A stretch of DNA of 64,000 bases from Alcaligenaceae bacterium CGII-47 (GCA_019166125.1 JAHTBO010000011.1:1-64000); one strand, 5' to 3'; counted from the stretch's first letter, positions 16,136 through 25,958 are shown. The notes: generated from the sequence alone by a model not told the origin. A program made the numbers and translations.

Positions 16136-17449
16136 ATGTTTAGGATGTTAACTCGTGGATCCGTTCGCCTTGTAGAACGCTACCTACCTGATCCCTATAT
16201 TTTCGTCTTATTACTGACTTTCGTCGCAGCCTTGGCTGCGGTTTTGGGCGAGCAACGCACCCCTATGGAAGTCATCCGCTGGTGGGGCAATGGCTTTTGG
16301 GGCCTGCTCACCTTCGCCATGCAAATGCTCCTGGTGCTGTTGACCGGGCACATGCTGGCCAACACCCCGCTGGTCAAAAAATGGCTGACGATGCTGGCTT
16401 CGCTGGCAAAGTCCGCAGGCGGGGCGATCATTCTGGTCACTGTCGTCTCATTGGTCGCCAGTTGGATCAACTGGGGTTTTGGCCTGGTCGTCGGCGCCCT
16501 GTTTGCCAAGGAACTGGCCCGTCAGGTTCGGGTGGATTATCGTCTATTGGTCGCAAGCGCCTATTCGGGCTTTCTCGTCTGGCATGGCGGATTGGCCGGT
16601 TCAATTCCACTTACTATCGCCACACCTGGGCACTTCGCTGCAGATAAGATCGGCATCATTCCGACCTCAGACACGATTTTTTCCTTCTATAACCTCGCAA
16701 TTGTCGTGGCCTTGTTTATTGCGGTGCCGCTCATCAATCGTCTGATGCTGCCCTCCGAACAAGAGAGCATCTATGTCGATCCCGAGCTGCTCAAGGAAAT
16801 CGAGGACGACCCAAGCCAGACCACGACTCGGCCAGCAGACCGCCTCGAGAACAGTCGCATCCTCGCCTGGTTGGTCGGGGCTGCGGGTCTGGCTTATATG
16901 TTCGACTATTACGTGGTACGCGGTGCAGGCCTGAACTTGAACGTCATCAATTTTTCGTTCCTGTTCCTTGCGATCATCCTGCACGGCACGCCACGTCGCC
17001 TGCTCAAAAGCCTACAAGAAGCCATCAAGGGCGGCGCGGGTATTGTGATTCAGTTCCCGTTCTATGCCGGCATCATGGCCATTATGGTCGACTCGGGTTT
17101 GGCTGCCAGCCTATCGGCATGGTTTGTATCGTTTTCGACTGCCACGACCCTGCCGTTCTGGACATTCCTGAGCGCTGGCCTAGTGAACGTGTTTGTTCCC
17201 TCTGGCGGCGGTCAATGGGCGGTGCAAAGTCCGGTGGTGATCGCCGCTGCCCAGACGCTGGGCGCAGACATCTCGCGCGTCGCGATGGCCGTTGCTTGGG
17301 GTGACTCCTGGACCAATATGCTCCAGCCGTTCTGGGCGTTACCGGTACTGGCGATTGCAGGCCTCAAGGCCAAGGACATCATGGGTTTTTGCCTGATCCA
17401 GTTGTTTGTATCGGGCATCCTGATCTCTATTGGCCTGACCTGGCTATAA
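16136..17449 (+). CDS. atoE: Short-chain fatty acid transporter, AtoE family
   Basis: A 437-residue inner-membrane protein of the AtoE/TIGR00366 family, permeases for short-chain fatty acids. Recognisable stretches are RLVERYLPDPYIFVLLLTF at the N-terminus, WWGNGFWGLLTFAMQMLLVLLTGH, SWINWGFGLVVGALFAKELAR, HGGLAGSIPLTIATPGH, FVPSGGGQWAVQSPV and GDSWTNMLQPFWALP. The ATG at 16136 is preceded by GGAGAAG at 16124-16130; an in-frame start at 16073 would add 21 unrelated residues and was rejected. It is a single-gene unit, convergent with the tartrate-dehydrogenase-like gene (9 bp between stops). Its real substrate may be a related C4-C6 acid. Confidence 0.88.
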   Translation: MFRMLTRGSVRLVERYLPDPYIFVLLLTFVAALAAVLGEQRTPMEVIRWWGNGFWGLLTFAMQMLLVLLTGHMLANTPLVKKWLTMLASLAKSAGGAIILVTVVSLVASWINWGFGLVVGALFAKELARQVRVDYRLLVASAYSGFLVWHGGLAGSIPLTIATPGHFAADKIGIIPTSDTIFSFYNLAIVVALFIAVPLINRLMLPSEQESIYVDPELLKEIEDDPSQTTTRPADRLENSRILAWLVGAAGLAYMFDYYVVRGAGLNLNVINFSFLFLAIILHGTPRRLLKSLQEAIKGGAGIVIQFPFYAGIMAIMVDSGLAASLSAWFVSFSTATTLPFWTFLSAGLVNVFVPSGGGQWAVQSPVVIAAAQTLGADISRVAMAVAWGDSWTNMLQPFWALPVLAIAGLKAKDIMGFCLIQLFVSGILISIGLTWL

Positions 17450-17458
17450 ACTGATCGC

Positions 17459-18541
17459 TCAACCCCCCAGAAGCGCTGCCTCGACAGCCTTGCCAACTTC
17501 AGTCGTGTTGGCCTTGCCGCCGAGATCTGGGGTGGTTGTCACCCCCTCGCCCAATACGTCTTCGATTGCGCTCACCATGGCATCATGCGCTGCCTTGTGA
17601 CCTGCATCACCATCGCCTAAAAAATCCAGCATCATCGCACCAGACCAGATCATGGCGATCGGATTGGCAATATTCTGACCGTAGATATCTGGGGCGGAGC
17701 CATGCACAGGCTCGAATAAGGAAGGGAATACGCGTTCTGGGTTCAAATTGGCCGACGGAGCGATACCAATCGTACCGGTACATGCAGGCCCCAGGTCAGA
17801 CAGGATATCGCCAAAAAGGTTGGACGCCACCACCACGTCAAAGCGTTGTGGGTTCAAAACAAAATGGGCCGACAGAATATCAATGTGATATTTATCCCAA
17901 CGCACATCAGGGAATCGGGGCGCCATCTCTTCCACGCGCTTATCCCAATAGGGCATGCTTATTGATAGCCCGTTGGACTTGGTCGCAGAGGTCAAATGCT
18001 TTTTGGGGCGGCTTTGCGCCAACTCGAAGGCGTACTTAAGTATTCGGTCTATACCATGGCGTGAAAAAACGGCCTCCTGCACAACGAGCTCGCGATCTGT
18101 CCCCTCGAACATCATGCCACCCACCGCCGAATACTCGCCCTCCGAGTTCTCGCGCACGACATAGAAATCGATATCGCCTGGCTTGCGACCCGCCAAAGGA
18201 CAAGGCACCCCTTTCATCAGACGCACCGGGCGCAGATTTACATATTCATCGAAACAGCGCCGGAACTGAATCAGGGACCCCCAAAGAGAAATGTGATCAG
18301 GCACCGTTTCGGGCCAACCCACCGCACCGAAATAAATGGCGTCGAACCCCTTGAGCTGTTCCTGCCAGTCCGATGGCATCATCTGCCCGTGACGCGCGTA
18401 ATAATCACAATTGGCCCAGTCGAATTCCTGTAACTCAAGCTGGATATTGAATTTCTTTGCGGCGGCACGCAGCACGCGCAGCCCCTCAGGCATCACTTCC
18501 TTACCAATTCCGTCGCCGGAGATCACTGCAATCTTATGCAT
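17459..18541 (-). CDS. ttuC: Tartrate dehydrogenase/decarboxylase-like NAD-dependent enzyme
   Basis: A 360-residue cytosolic member of the isocitrate/isopropylmalate dehydrogenase family, closest in pattern to TtuC (tartrate/D-malate dehydrogenase). It starts with KIAVISGDGIGKEVMPEGLRVL. YFGAVGWPETVPDHISLWGSLIQFRRCFDEYVNLRPVRL holds the substrate-specificity loop of the tartrate/D-malate subgroup. Metal-binding DVVVASNLFGDILSDL and cofactor-loop LFEPVHGSAPDI follow. D-malate, tartrate and related 2-hydroxy acids are family substrates. The GAGAAGGG ribosome site lies 6 bp before the ATG. The divergent LysR gene 99 bp away is the probable regulator. Confidence 0.85.
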   Translation of the reverse strand: MHKIAVISGDGIGKEVMPEGLRVLRAAAKKFNIQLELQEFDWANCDYYARHGQMMPSDWQEQLKGFDAIYFGAVGWPETVPDHISLWGSLIQFRRCFDEYVNLRPVRLMKGVPCPLAGRKPGDIDFYVVRENSEGEYSAVGGMMFEGTDRELVVQEAVFSRHGIDRILKYAFELAQSRPKKHLTSATKSNGLSISMPYWDKRVEEMAPRFPDVRWDKYHIDILSAHFVLNPQRFDVVVASNLFGDILSDLGPACTGTIGIAPSANLNPERVFPSLFEPVHGSAPDIYGQNIANPIAMIWSGAMMLDFLGDGDAGHKAAHDAMVSAIEDVLGEGVTTTPDLGGKANTTEVGKAVEAALLGG

Positions 18542-18568
18542 CTTGCCCTTCTCTATTCTGTTAGTTCG

Positions 18569-18585
18569 ATCATCTCGACGATGAT
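18569..18585. promoter_or_regulatory. ATCATC-N5-GATGAT inverted repeat, candidate LysR operator
   Basis: Perfect 6 bp arms separated by TCGAC in the 99 bp between divergent ttuC and lysR. It sits 28 bp upstream of ttuC and 56 bp upstream of the LysR gene, a usual place for the autoregulatory LysR site. The assignment rests on position and symmetry only. Confidence 0.4.
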
Positions 18586-18640
18586 ACTATTTGTGCAGAC
18601 AATATAATTATCCGTTTGGTTAAATCACAAGACACATAAC

Positions 18641-19540
18641 ATGTATAATCGACCGCTACTTGAAGACCTGCGCCTATTCTGCCTGGTATTGCGAAACCGA
18701 AGTTTCGTAGCGACCGCCACCGAACTGGGCGTATCGCCTGCCTACGTCAGTAAGCGGATTGCGCTTCTGGAAAAATCGCTGAAAACCAAGCTGCTGCACC
18801 GTACCACAAGGCGGGTCGCTGTGACGAATGACGGCACGACCGTCTACGAATGGTCACAGAGGATTCTCGAGGACGTCGATCAGATGACCGAGATGGTCCT
18901 CACCACAAAGACCACACCACGCGGCATATTGCGTATTTGCACCAGTTCGGGCTTTGGTCGCAACCGGGTTGGGCCCGCTTTGTCACAGCTAGCCAAGCAA
19001 TATCCATCAATAGAAATACAGCTTGAACTACTGGATCGGCCTGTCGACCTAATCGGCGAGGGCTTCGATCTGGACATTCGGGTCGGGACCGTTAACGAAT
19101 CCAGCTTGATCGCCAAACGCATTGCCACCAACTACCGCATATTGACTGCATCACCTGCTTATATCGCACGAAAAGGGCAGCCCAGTTCGCTTGAGGATCT
19201 CGTCAATCACCACTGTGTCATCATCCGAGAGCGCGATCAGACATCTAACGTCTGGCATCTGACTGGCCCGAACGGCCCCGCATCAATCAAGGTCTCGGGC
19301 CCACTGGCAAGCAATAACGGAGAGATCGCCCACCAATGGGCGATCGACGGGCACGGCATTCTCTTGCGATCGATATGGGATGTCCAGGCCAGTCTGGATT
19401 CAAACCAATTGGTTCGGGTGTTGCCAGACCATTCACAAGAGGCCAATGTCTGGGCGGTCTATACCTCGCGCCTGAGCAGTTCAGCCAAGGTCCGTGTCTG
19501 CGTGCAATTCCTGGAGCAGTGGCTAACCATCAACCCGTAA
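18641..19540 (+). CDS. LysR-family transcriptional regulator
   Basis: A 299-residue LysR protein. The N-terminal winged HTH is at about 8-65 (LRLFCLVLRNRSFVATATELGVSPAYVSKRIALLEKSLKTKLLHRTTR), followed by the effector-binding domain from about 90 (GILRICTSSGFGRNRVGPALSQL). Compared with the most common LysR pattern, PAYVSKRIA replaces PSAVSRAI, as in the DmlR/TtuA-like subgroup regulating D-malate or tartrate use. It is divergent from the tartrate-dehydrogenase-like gene and likely regulates it with malate or tartrate as effector; that last step is inference. Confidence 0.88.
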   Translation: MYNRPLLEDLRLFCLVLRNRSFVATATELGVSPAYVSKRIALLEKSLKTKLLHRTTRRVAVTNDGTTVYEWSQRILEDVDQMTEMVLTTKTTPRGILRICTSSGFGRNRVGPALSQLAKQYPSIEIQLELLDRPVDLIGEGFDLDIRVGTVNESSLIAKRIATNYRILTASPAYIARKGQPSSLEDLVNHHCVIIRERDQTSNVWHLTGPNGPASIKVSGPLASNNGEIAHQWAIDGHGILLRSIWDVQASLDSNQLVRVLPDHSQEANVWAVYTSRLSSSAKVRVCVQFLEQWLTINP

Positions 19541-19609
19541 CGAATCGCGAATCCTATTCAACGGGACCGAGGTTTGCATAAGACCGCTTACTACAACCAT
19601 AAAGCGTGA

Positions 19610-20635
19610 CTATCGCTCGTGCTTCTGGTCCTTAAGCAAGTCCAGCGCCACGTCCACAATCATGTCTTCCTGACCGCCAACCATACGGCGCCTGCCCAAC
19701 TCGACGAGGATGTCCACAGCTTTCAGGCCGTACTTCTTCGCAGCCACTTCCGAGTGTCGCAGGAAACTACTGTAAACACCTGCGTAACCCAAAGCCAGCG
19801 TCTCGCGGTCCACGCGCACCGGGCGGTCCTGCAGTGGACGCACAATGTCGTCGGCCGCATCCATGAGCTTATATAGATCAGTGCCGTGGTTCCAGCCCAG
19901 ACGGTCGATGGCAGCGATGAATGCTTCCAGTGGCGCGTTACCTGCGCCGGCACCCATGCCAGCCAGGCTGGCATCCACGCGATCGCAGCCTTCTTCCACC
20001 GCCACGATACTGTTGGCCACGCCCAGGCTTAGGTTATGGTGTGCGTGCATGCCTGTTTGGGTCTCGGGCTTGAGTACATCCTTGAAGGCGCGGAAGCAAT
20101 CGCGCACGTCATTCATACTGAGCGCACCGCCCGAGTCCACCACGTAACAGACGGTCGCACCATAGCTCTCCATCAACTTAGCCTGTTGGGCCAGGCCCTG
20201 AGGCGTGTGCATGTGGCTCATCATCAGAAATCCCACAGCCTCCATTCCAAGGTTGCGGGCGCACTCTATGTGCTGGCGTGAGATATCGGCTTCGGTGCAG
20301 TGCGTAGCTACACGCACAATGCGAGCACCTGCGTCGTAGGCGGCCTTAAGGTCGTGCACAGTGCCGATGCCGGGCAGCAGCAAGGTGGCGATCTGCGCGT
20401 GCTTAACCACGCTGGCTACCGCTTCGATCCATTCAATATCGGTATGGGCGCCGAAACCGTAGTTGAAACTGCCGCCCTGCAGGCCGTCGCCATGGGCGAC
20501 TTCAATCGAATCAACTTTGGCTTCATCGAGGGCCTGGGCGATCTGCTTGACCTGGGCCACGCTGTACTGGTGGCGGATGGCGTGACTGCCATCACGTAGC
20601 GTCACATCGGAGATATAGATCTTTTTTGCGGTCAT
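19610..20635 (-). CDS. mhpE: 4-hydroxy-2-oxovalerate aldolase
   Basis: A 341-residue class II pyruvate aldolase (MhpE/DmpG/BphI), which splits 4-hydroxy-2-oxopentanoate into pyruvate and acetaldehyde. Diagnostic parts are [20 protein letters not shown] at the start (metal-binding Asp and catalytic Arg in TLRDG), [51 protein letters not shown] (metal-binding His pair) and [19 protein letters not shown]. It is the last gene of the leftward meta-cleavage operon, 11 bp after the acylating acetaldehyde dehydrogenase, with which it normally forms a channelling complex. Confidence 0.95.
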   Translation of the reverse strand: MTAKKIYISDVTLRDGSHAIRHQYSVAQVKQIAQALDEAKVDSIEVAHGDGLQGGSFNYGFGAHTDIEWIEAVASVVKHAQIATLLLPGIGTVHDLKAAYDAGARIVRVATHCTEADISRQHIECARNLGMEAVGFLMMSHMHTPQGLAQQAKLMESYGATVCYVVDSGGALSMNDVRDCFRAFKDVLKPETQTGMHAHHNLSLGVANSIVAVEEGCDRVDASLAGMGAGAGNAPLEAFIAAIDRLGWNHGTDLYKLMDAADDIVRPLQDRPVRVDRETLALGYAGVYSSFLRHSEVAAKKYGLKAVDILVELGRRRMVGGQEDMIVDVALDLLKDQKHER

Positions 20636-20646
20636 GTGTTTCTCTT

Positions 20647-21588
20647 TCAGACGGTTATAGCAGCCCGCATGCGTGCGGCCATATTTTCAGCGCAGCGCAG
20701 CGCAGCGCTGGTCATAATATCCAAGTTGCCCGCGTAGGCAGGCAGATAGTGGGCAGCACCTTCGACTTCCAGGAACACCGAGGTTTTCAGACCGTTAAGG
20801 CTCCGTCCAATGCCAGGAATGTTCAAACCTTCGATCTGGTCGAACTGCACTTTTTGCTTCAAACGGTAGCCCGGAACATAGGTCTGCACCTGGGCGGCCA
20901 TGCGTTCGATCGATTCGGCTATGGCATCTTCGCTGGCGTGATCGCTTAGTGTGTAGACGGTGTCGCGCATGATCAGCGGAGGATCAGCTGGATTCAGCAC
21001 GATTATGGCCTTGCCCTTGGTAGCCCCCCCCACCACTTCGATGGCATTGGACGTAGTTTCAGTGAACTCGTCGATGTTGGCGCGGGTACCAGGGCCAGCG
21101 CTTTTGCTAGAGATGCTGGCGACGATCTCGCCATAGTGGACTTTGGCCACACGCGAAACTGCCGCGACCATTGGGATAGTGGCTTGGCCACCACAGGTGA
21201 CCATGTTGATGTTCAATGCGTCAAGGTGATCTTCACCGTTGACGACCGGAATACAGTAAGGACCAATAGCTGCCGGCGTCAAATCGATCACACGGATGCC
21301 GGGTTTCAAACTACGCAAGAACGCGTCGTTCTCGATATGGGCACTGGCGCTTGTCGCGTCAAACACGAAGTCGATGTCGGCGAATTCAGGCATACGGACC
21401 AGGCCAGCCACACCTTCATGCGTCGTGGCCACGCCCATACGGGCGGCACGCGCTAGGCCATCAGAGGCCGCGTCGATGCCGACCATGGTTCTCATCTGAA
21501 TGTACTGGCCGTGACGCAGGATTTTGATCATCAAGTCCGTACCGATATTGCCACTGCCAATGATCGCTGCCTGAAGTTTTCGGGTCAT
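20647..21588 (-). CDS. mhpF: Acetaldehyde dehydrogenase (acylating)
   Basis: A 313-residue NAD-dependent enzyme (MhpF/DmpF/BphJ) converting acetaldehyde and CoA to acetyl-CoA. It has the Rossmann motif [16 protein letters not shown] at the N-terminus, the catalytic Cys in [20 protein letters not shown] and the conserved [23 protein letters not shown] and [12 protein letters not shown] stretches. The ATG at 21588 follows an AAGGAAG site and gives the standard N-terminus; an upstream in-frame start at 21690 would add 34 unrelated residues inside the hydratase gene. It acts with the aldolase encoded immediately downstream. Confidence 0.95.
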   Translation of the reverse strand: MTRKLQAAIIGSGNIGTDLMIKILRHGQYIQMRTMVGIDAASDGLARAARMGVATTHEGVAGLVRMPEFADIDFVFDATSASAHIENDAFLRSLKPGIRVIDLTPAAIGPYCIPVVNGEDHLDALNINMVTCGGQATIPMVAAVSRVAKVHYGEIVASISSKSAGPGTRANIDEFTETTSNAIEVVGGATKGKAIIVLNPADPPLIMRDTVYTLSDHASEDAIAESIERMAAQVQTYVPGYRLKQKVQFDQIEGLNIPGIGRSLNGLKTSVFLEVEGAAHYLPAYAGNLDIMTSAALRCAENMAARMRAAITV

Positions 21589-21613
21589 AAGAATCTCGCT
21601 TCCTTTCTGTTGT

Positions 21614-22396
21614 TCAAATACCAAAGTGTGCGCGCACGCTTCCGACACCACTAATGCAGGCTTCAAAGGTGTCGCCGGGCTGCGCGGCAACCATCGGGCC
21701 GAGCGCGCCGGTCATAACCAGGTCACCCGCGCGCAGAGGTTGTCCCAACGTGGCAAGCTTGCGTGCCAGCCATACGGCGGCGTTCAGTGGGTGGCCCGAG
21801 CAAGCACTGCCGCTTCCCTGAGACACCACTGAACCTGCGCGCTCAGTGACCATCTCGCACAGCTTGAGGTCCAGTGCATTCAAACGTGTAGGCACAGCGC
21901 CAAGTACGATGAGTCCGCTGGATGCGTTATCGGCGACGGTGTCTATAAACTTGATGTCCCAGTTAATGATGCGACTACTCACAATTTCGATAGCGGGTAG
22001 CACATAGGCAGTGGCGTTGATTACGTCCACCAACGTGGCATCAGATAGGTCGATATCGCGCTCGAGCACCAACGCTACTTCGGCTTCGACCTTGGGCTGC
22101 AGCGTACGTGCCCAAGGAATCTCCTCGTCATCACCGTAGACCATATCGGCGAACAAAGTGCCAAAGTCAGGTTGATCTACACCCAGCTGCTTCTGAACGA
22201 TCGATGACGTAAGACCAATCTTACGACCCACGATGCGACGCCCTTGTGCCTGCGCCTGACGAACATTGACCAGTTGTACCGCATAGGCTTCGTCGCTATT
22301 CTCAATCTCGTCACGTAACGGCTCAATCGGAGTGCCGGTCCGCTCTGCATTGCGTAGTCGCTCGGCCCATTCATTGATCTTTTCTTGAGTATTCAT
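21614..22396 (-). CDS. mhpD: 2-oxopent-4-enoate hydratase
   Basis: A 260-residue member of the fumarylacetoacetate-hydrolase-like hydratase/decarboxylase family (MhpD/DmpE/BphH). Conserved parts are [28 protein letters not shown], the metal-site Glu residues in [15 protein letters not shown] and [11 protein letters not shown], and [28 protein letters not shown] near the end. It adds water to 2-hydroxypenta-2,4-dienoate to give 4-hydroxy-2-oxopentanoate, the substrate of the aldolase two genes downstream. It is preceded by the TRAP genes of the same operon, 29 bp from the dctM stop. Confidence 0.92.
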   Translation of the reverse strand: MNTQEKINEWAERLRNAERTGTPIEPLRDEIENSDEAYAVQLVNVRQAQAQGRRIVGRKIGLTSSIVQKQLGVDQPDFGTLFADMVYGDDEEIPWARTLQPKVEAEVALVLERDIDLSDATLVDVINATAYVLPAIEIVSSRIINWDIKFIDTVADNASSGLIVLGAVPTRLNALDLKLCEMVTERAGSVVSQGSGSACSGHPLNAAVWLARKLATLGQPLRAGDLVMTGALGPMVAAQPGDTFEACISGVGSVRAHFGI

Positions 22397-22425
22397 AAAT
22401 TACGCCTATTGATCTGACAGCGGAG

Positions 22426-23754
22426 TCAACCCAGGCTACGCACGAGCCATAAGCTAATGCTAGGAAATAGAACCATTAGCACGATGCGAATCAGGTCAGA
22501 GGCAAGAAATGGCAGCACACCTTTCGCCGTTTCCATATACGGCACGTCTTTTGCCAGCTTCTGGATGATGAACAGATTCATCCCCAGCGGCGGATGCACC
22601 AACCCGATTTCTACCACCATCAAGGCCAGAATACCGAACCAGATTGATTTATCGCTCGCCGTCAACTCCCAGAGGTCCAAGCCCATCACCACCGGATAGA
22701 AGATTGGAATGGTTAGCAGGATCATCGCCAATGAATCCATCACGGAACCCAGTAAAATATAGACGAGCAGGATCGCAATAATGACTGACAATGGCGGTAA
22801 GCCGCTATCGCGCACCCATATCGCTAGTTCAGCCGGCAATTGCGTGATCGCCAAGCCTGCATTCAATACGTCGGCCCCCAGCAAAACCAGGTAGATCATG
22901 GCCGTCGCATGGGCGGTGCCGATAATGCTTGTGCGAATACCCCTCCAGCGCATGCCGCCTGTCAGGACCGCCAGCACGCCACATGCGGCCGCACCGATTG
23001 AAGCGGCCTCGGTCGGATTAGCCCAGCCGCCATAGATGCCAACGATCACCACCAAAAATACGAGTAGTACTGGAATCACACCAACCAGCGAGGTCATTCT
23101 CTGGTCCCACGGGACGCGCGGGCCTGCAGGCCCGGACGCTGGATTCAGCGTCACGAGTATCCGGATCACCATCATGTAGCCGAGTACCGCTAGCAAGCCC
23201 GGAATCACCGCTGCCATGAACAGCTTGCCAATAGACTCTTGAGTCAACACCGCGTAAATCACCAACGGAATCGAGGGCGGAATCATGATCCCCAACGTGC
23301 CGCCAGCAGCTAACGTGCCCGTCGCCAACCGGCCTGAGTAGCCGTGTGCACGCAACTCCGGCAGCGCCACTTGTCCCATTGTGGCTGCCGTCGCCAGCGA
23401 AGAACCACAGATCGCGCCAAAGCCTGCACAGGCGCCAGTCGCGGCCATAGCCAAGCCACCTTTGAAATGGCCAATAAAATTGCCGGTAACGCGAAACAAC
23501 GCACGCGACAAGCCACCATGTGTGGCGAACTGCCCCATTAGCATGAACAACGGTATTACCGCCAAATCGTAGTTCGACAAGCGCGCATAGGCCAGATTAT
23601 TAAGCGTGAATAGCAAGGCATTGAAATCGCCGTGATTAACCATCAGGAATGCCGCGGCGCCTCCAAAAAACATACCCACGCCGACATGTACGCGGAATAC
23701 CAGCAAAACCATCAGTCCTGCGAATACCCATAACCCGATTGCCATCCCGCTCAT
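22426..23754 (-). CDS. dctM: TRAP transporter large permease, DctM family (system 2)
   Basis: A 442-residue DctM permease with many TM segments. Its signatures are SNYDLAVIPLFMLMGQFATHGGLSRALFRV, ATGACAGFGAICGSSLATAATMGQVALPELRAHGY, AGGTLGIMIPPSIPLVIYAVLTQESIGKLF and GLVHPPLGMNLFIIQKLA. It is markedly similar in reading to the DctM at 39200-40534 (the same NYDL-VIPLF and FATHGGLSR blocks), so the two look like paralogues from a duplication. It overlaps dctQ by 4 bp. Placed inside a meta-cleavage operon, it probably imports the aromatic acid degraded by that pathway. Confidence 0.9.
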   Translation of the reverse strand: MSGMAIGLWVFAGLMVLLVFRVHVGVGMFFGGAAAFLMVNHGDFNALLFTLNNLAYARLSNYDLAVIPLFMLMGQFATHGGLSRALFRVTGNFIGHFKGGLAMAATGACAGFGAICGSSLATAATMGQVALPELRAHGYSGRLATGTLAAGGTLGIMIPPSIPLVIYAVLTQESIGKLFMAAVIPGLLAVLGYMMVIRILVTLNPASGPAGPRVPWDQRMTSLVGVIPVLLVFLVVIVGIYGGWANPTEAASIGAAACGVLAVLTGGMRWRGIRTSIIGTAHATAMIYLVLLGADVLNAGLAITQLPAELAIWVRDSGLPPLSVIIAILLVYILLGSVMDSLAMILLTIPIFYPVVMGLDLWELTASDKSIWFGILALMVVEIGLVHPPLGMNLFIIQKLAKDVPYMETAKGVLPFLASDLIRIVLMVLFPSISLWLVRSLG

Positions 23755-24275
23755 GAGTTAGACCCTACAAAAGACAGGTAAGCGCGATACAGCGCCGCCA
23801 GGGTCAGCAGACCCAGGCTCGGCACCAGCAGACAGACTGGGATCCATATCGGAACGCTAAGCAAAGCCGACACTTCAAACGAGTCTTTGACATCAGATAC
23901 CGATAATGCAGTACGCCAAGTCAGAACGCCTGCGGCAGTGCACAGCAGCAGATGCGCAACGCCGTCAAGCATTCGCCGTACGCGCTTTGACAGCCATACG
24001 CTCAGGGCATCGACCTTGATGTTATGGTCGTACAGCTCGCACAGCGGCAGAAAGGCGGCTGCCCCCACCGCAGAGCCGATTTGCATCAGCTCCAGATCGC
24101 CCTGGATCGGTGAGGAGAACAGCTTGCGCCCCAAAATAGACACAATCGACATCGCCACCAGCGCAATGAAGATTGACCCGCCGATATATGCAAACCAGAT
24201 CGACAGCTTGTCGAGCCAGCGGCCAACCCCGGTAAACGCCGGCGAAGGTGCCTCTTGTAAATCAACTTCAGACAT
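23751..24275 (-). CDS. dctQ: TRAP transporter small permease, DctQ family (system 2)
   Basis: A 174-residue protein with four hydrophobic segments. FAYIGGSIFIALVAMSIVSILGRKLFSSPIQGDLELMQIGSAVGAAAFLPLCELYDHNIKVDAL is a good match to the DctQ pattern, where a short acidic or basic loop precedes the second helix. Its stop overlaps the dctM start by 4 bp (ATGA). It resembles the DctQ at 40531-41088 in the SIxGRKLxSxPxxGDxExxQ segment, in line with duplication of the whole TRAP unit. Confidence 0.88.
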   Translation of the reverse strand: MSEVDLQEAPSPAFTGVGRWLDKLSIWFAYIGGSIFIALVAMSIVSILGRKLFSSPIQGDLELMQIGSAVGAAAFLPLCELYDHNIKVDALSVWLSKRVRRMLDGVAHLLLCTAAGVLTWRTALSVSDVKDSFEVSALLSVPIWIPVCLLVPSLGLLTLAALYRAYLSFVGSNS

Positions 24276-24312
24276 CGTGTGGACTCCGGGTTCCTGGGGG
24301 GCGACTGTCGCG

Positions 24313-25341
24313 TTACTTCAGATACTTGGCACTGATCTCATGGACACTCTTGGCAAGCTTGGCGCCATCCAAACCACGCGCCCCCACTTCCTTGATCCAG
24401 TCCTGCTCAACCTGAGCCGTAGCAGCACGCATCGCCGCATAATCTGCCGGATCGATGGTCAGTATCTTGCCGCCCGCATCCTGCGCCATCTTGCGGCCAT
24501 AGGCTGCTGATTTATCCCATGCGCGGCCAGCCATTTCGACAAGCGGCAGGCCAATATTGCTGTCGAGCACGGCCTTAAGGTCTGGGGGCAAACTCGAATA
24601 TTTCGCCTTGTTCATCAGCATCACCACTGGCACCTGCGCAAAACCTGGCTCATTCGGCTGGGCTTCCATAAAATACTTGGCAACTTCTTCCAATTTGACA
24701 GAAGGCACGAGATCCCACGCCGCCATCGAGCCGTCTATCAAACCCTTAGAAATCGCCTCTGTAATCTGCGCCGGTGGCATATTTACCGGCGTCGCACCCA
24801 ATGCCTGGAGCATCTTGGAGCCAAGTCGCGACGGGCTACGCAGCTTTACGCCCTTGAGGTCCTCCAGCTTCAAGATCGGTTTGCTGGCGGTGACGATTAG
24901 GGTATTCATGCCGGAAAACAGAGCCAGCATCTTGTAGTCCTTGAAATCATTTTGCGCATGCTGCTCGTAGTACTCCCACATCGCGCGACTGCCGCCCAGC
25001 CCGTCCGGCGGAAGCGCGAACGGCAGGTCAAGTGCCTCGGTCGCCGGGAATCGCCCTGGGCTGTAACTTGGCGCGGTCCAGACGATATCGGCAACCCCAT
25101 TTTTAACCTGATCGGCCAGTTGCGCTGGCGTACCACCTAGCTGCATCGCCGGATATATCTGGCACTTCAACTTGCCCGCCGACTCCTTCAACAGCTTGTC
25201 ACACCAGGGTTCCAAGACCCCTTTCTGGTAGTTGGAACTAGGTGGTAGGAAATGCGAAACCTTCAGCGTGACTTCCTGTGCCACAGCAGAGCTGGCCAAC
25301 AAGTGAAAGGCAAGCGCGGAATACAAAAATTTCTTCAACAT
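24313..25341 (-). CDS. dctP: TRAP substrate-binding protein, DctP family (system 2)
   Basis: A 342-residue periplasmic binding protein with a signal peptide (LYSALAFHLLASSAVAQE, cleavage near residue 21). YPAMQLGGTPAQLADQVKNGVADIVWTAPSYSPGRFPATEALDLPF and LKGVKLRSPSRLGSKMLQALGATPVNMPPAQITEAISKGLIDGSMAAWDLVPSVKL are shared almost block for block with the DctP at 38103-39155. The Arg in KLRSPSR is the likely carboxylate anchor. The ligand is presumably an aromatic acid feeding the surrounding ring-cleavage genes. Confidence 0.9.
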   Translation of the reverse strand: MLKKFLYSALAFHLLASSAVAQEVTLKVSHFLPPSSNYQKGVLEPWCDKLLKESAGKLKCQIYPAMQLGGTPAQLADQVKNGVADIVWTAPSYSPGRFPATEALDLPFALPPDGLGGSRAMWEYYEQHAQNDFKDYKMLALFSGMNTLIVTASKPILKLEDLKGVKLRSPSRLGSKMLQALGATPVNMPPAQITEAISKGLIDGSMAAWDLVPSVKLEEVAKYFMEAQPNEPGFAQVPVVMLMNKAKYSSLPPDLKAVLDSNIGLPLVEMAGRAWDKSAAYGRKMAQDAGGKILTIDPADYAAMRAATAQVEQDWIKEVGARGLDGAKLAKSVHEISAKYLK

Positions 25342-25518
25342 GAAATGTCTCCTTTATCAAATAGACCAGGTATTTCGATAAGACCTGGGAGATACACCTA
25401 AAAAATCTTGCCCAGAGTCACGCGCCGGAGCCGTTCCATTTCAGGCACCGCACCGCCTGCTGTTTTTTCTTAATAGACAGCGCATAACTTGCGCACGCGC
25501 TTCTCTCTTGGGGTTACG

Positions 25519-25944
25519 TCACGCCATCTTGCGCCAGGTCAAGATGGCGTGGCGAGCCTCGCTGGTATCTGCCTCCAACCGCGCTGACAGGTGGAGCAAT
25601 CCATCCTGAAACTTGGCGATGCGGCGCTGCGAGCTCCCCTCCCAATTCGGGAACAGGCTGTGCTCAACCTGATGCACGATCACGTCGCCCTCCACTTCGT
25701 AACCACCTGAATAGGTGAGGTAGCTACTGTAGGCAGCCGCCTTTTCGCTGTCGCTGGCTGACCATTGGCCACCCGTGGTGAAGCCCTGCCGATCAACCTT
25801 CGCGATGATGCAAAACATGCCATAGGGACCATATTCGATGAAACCGCGCAGATGATGTCCCATCGGATAGACAACTCGACCGTCGTCATATATCTGTTCC
25901 CACGAGACAATTTCCCAACGTCCGCTGATATCTGATTTGTTCAT
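25519..25944 (-). CDS. Lipocalin-like domain protein
   Basis: A 141-residue protein of the lipocalin-like (Lipocalin_5-type) family. It starts ISGRWEIVSWEQIYDDGRVVYPMGHHLRGFIEYGPYGMFCIIAKVDR, with GxW in the first strand as in lipocalins, and then has YSSYLTYSGGYEVEGDVIVHQVEHSLFPNWEGSSQRRIAKF. There is no signal peptide. It lies 14 bp downstream of the C-C hydrolase gene in the meta-cleavage operon, between the dioxygenase/hydrolase pair and the TRAP genes. Such small beta-barrel proteins occur in catabolic operons with no agreed function. A role in binding or isomerising a hydrophobic pathway intermediate is possible, not shown. Confidence 0.75.
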   Translation of the reverse strand: MNKSDISGRWEIVSWEQIYDDGRVVYPMGHHLRGFIEYGPYGMFCIIAKVDRQGFTTGGQWSASDSEKAAAYSSYLTYSGGYEVEGDVIVHQVEHSLFPNWEGSSQRRIAKFQDGLLHLSARLEADTSEARHAILTWRKMA

Positions 25945-25958
25945 GTGATTTCTTTCAT

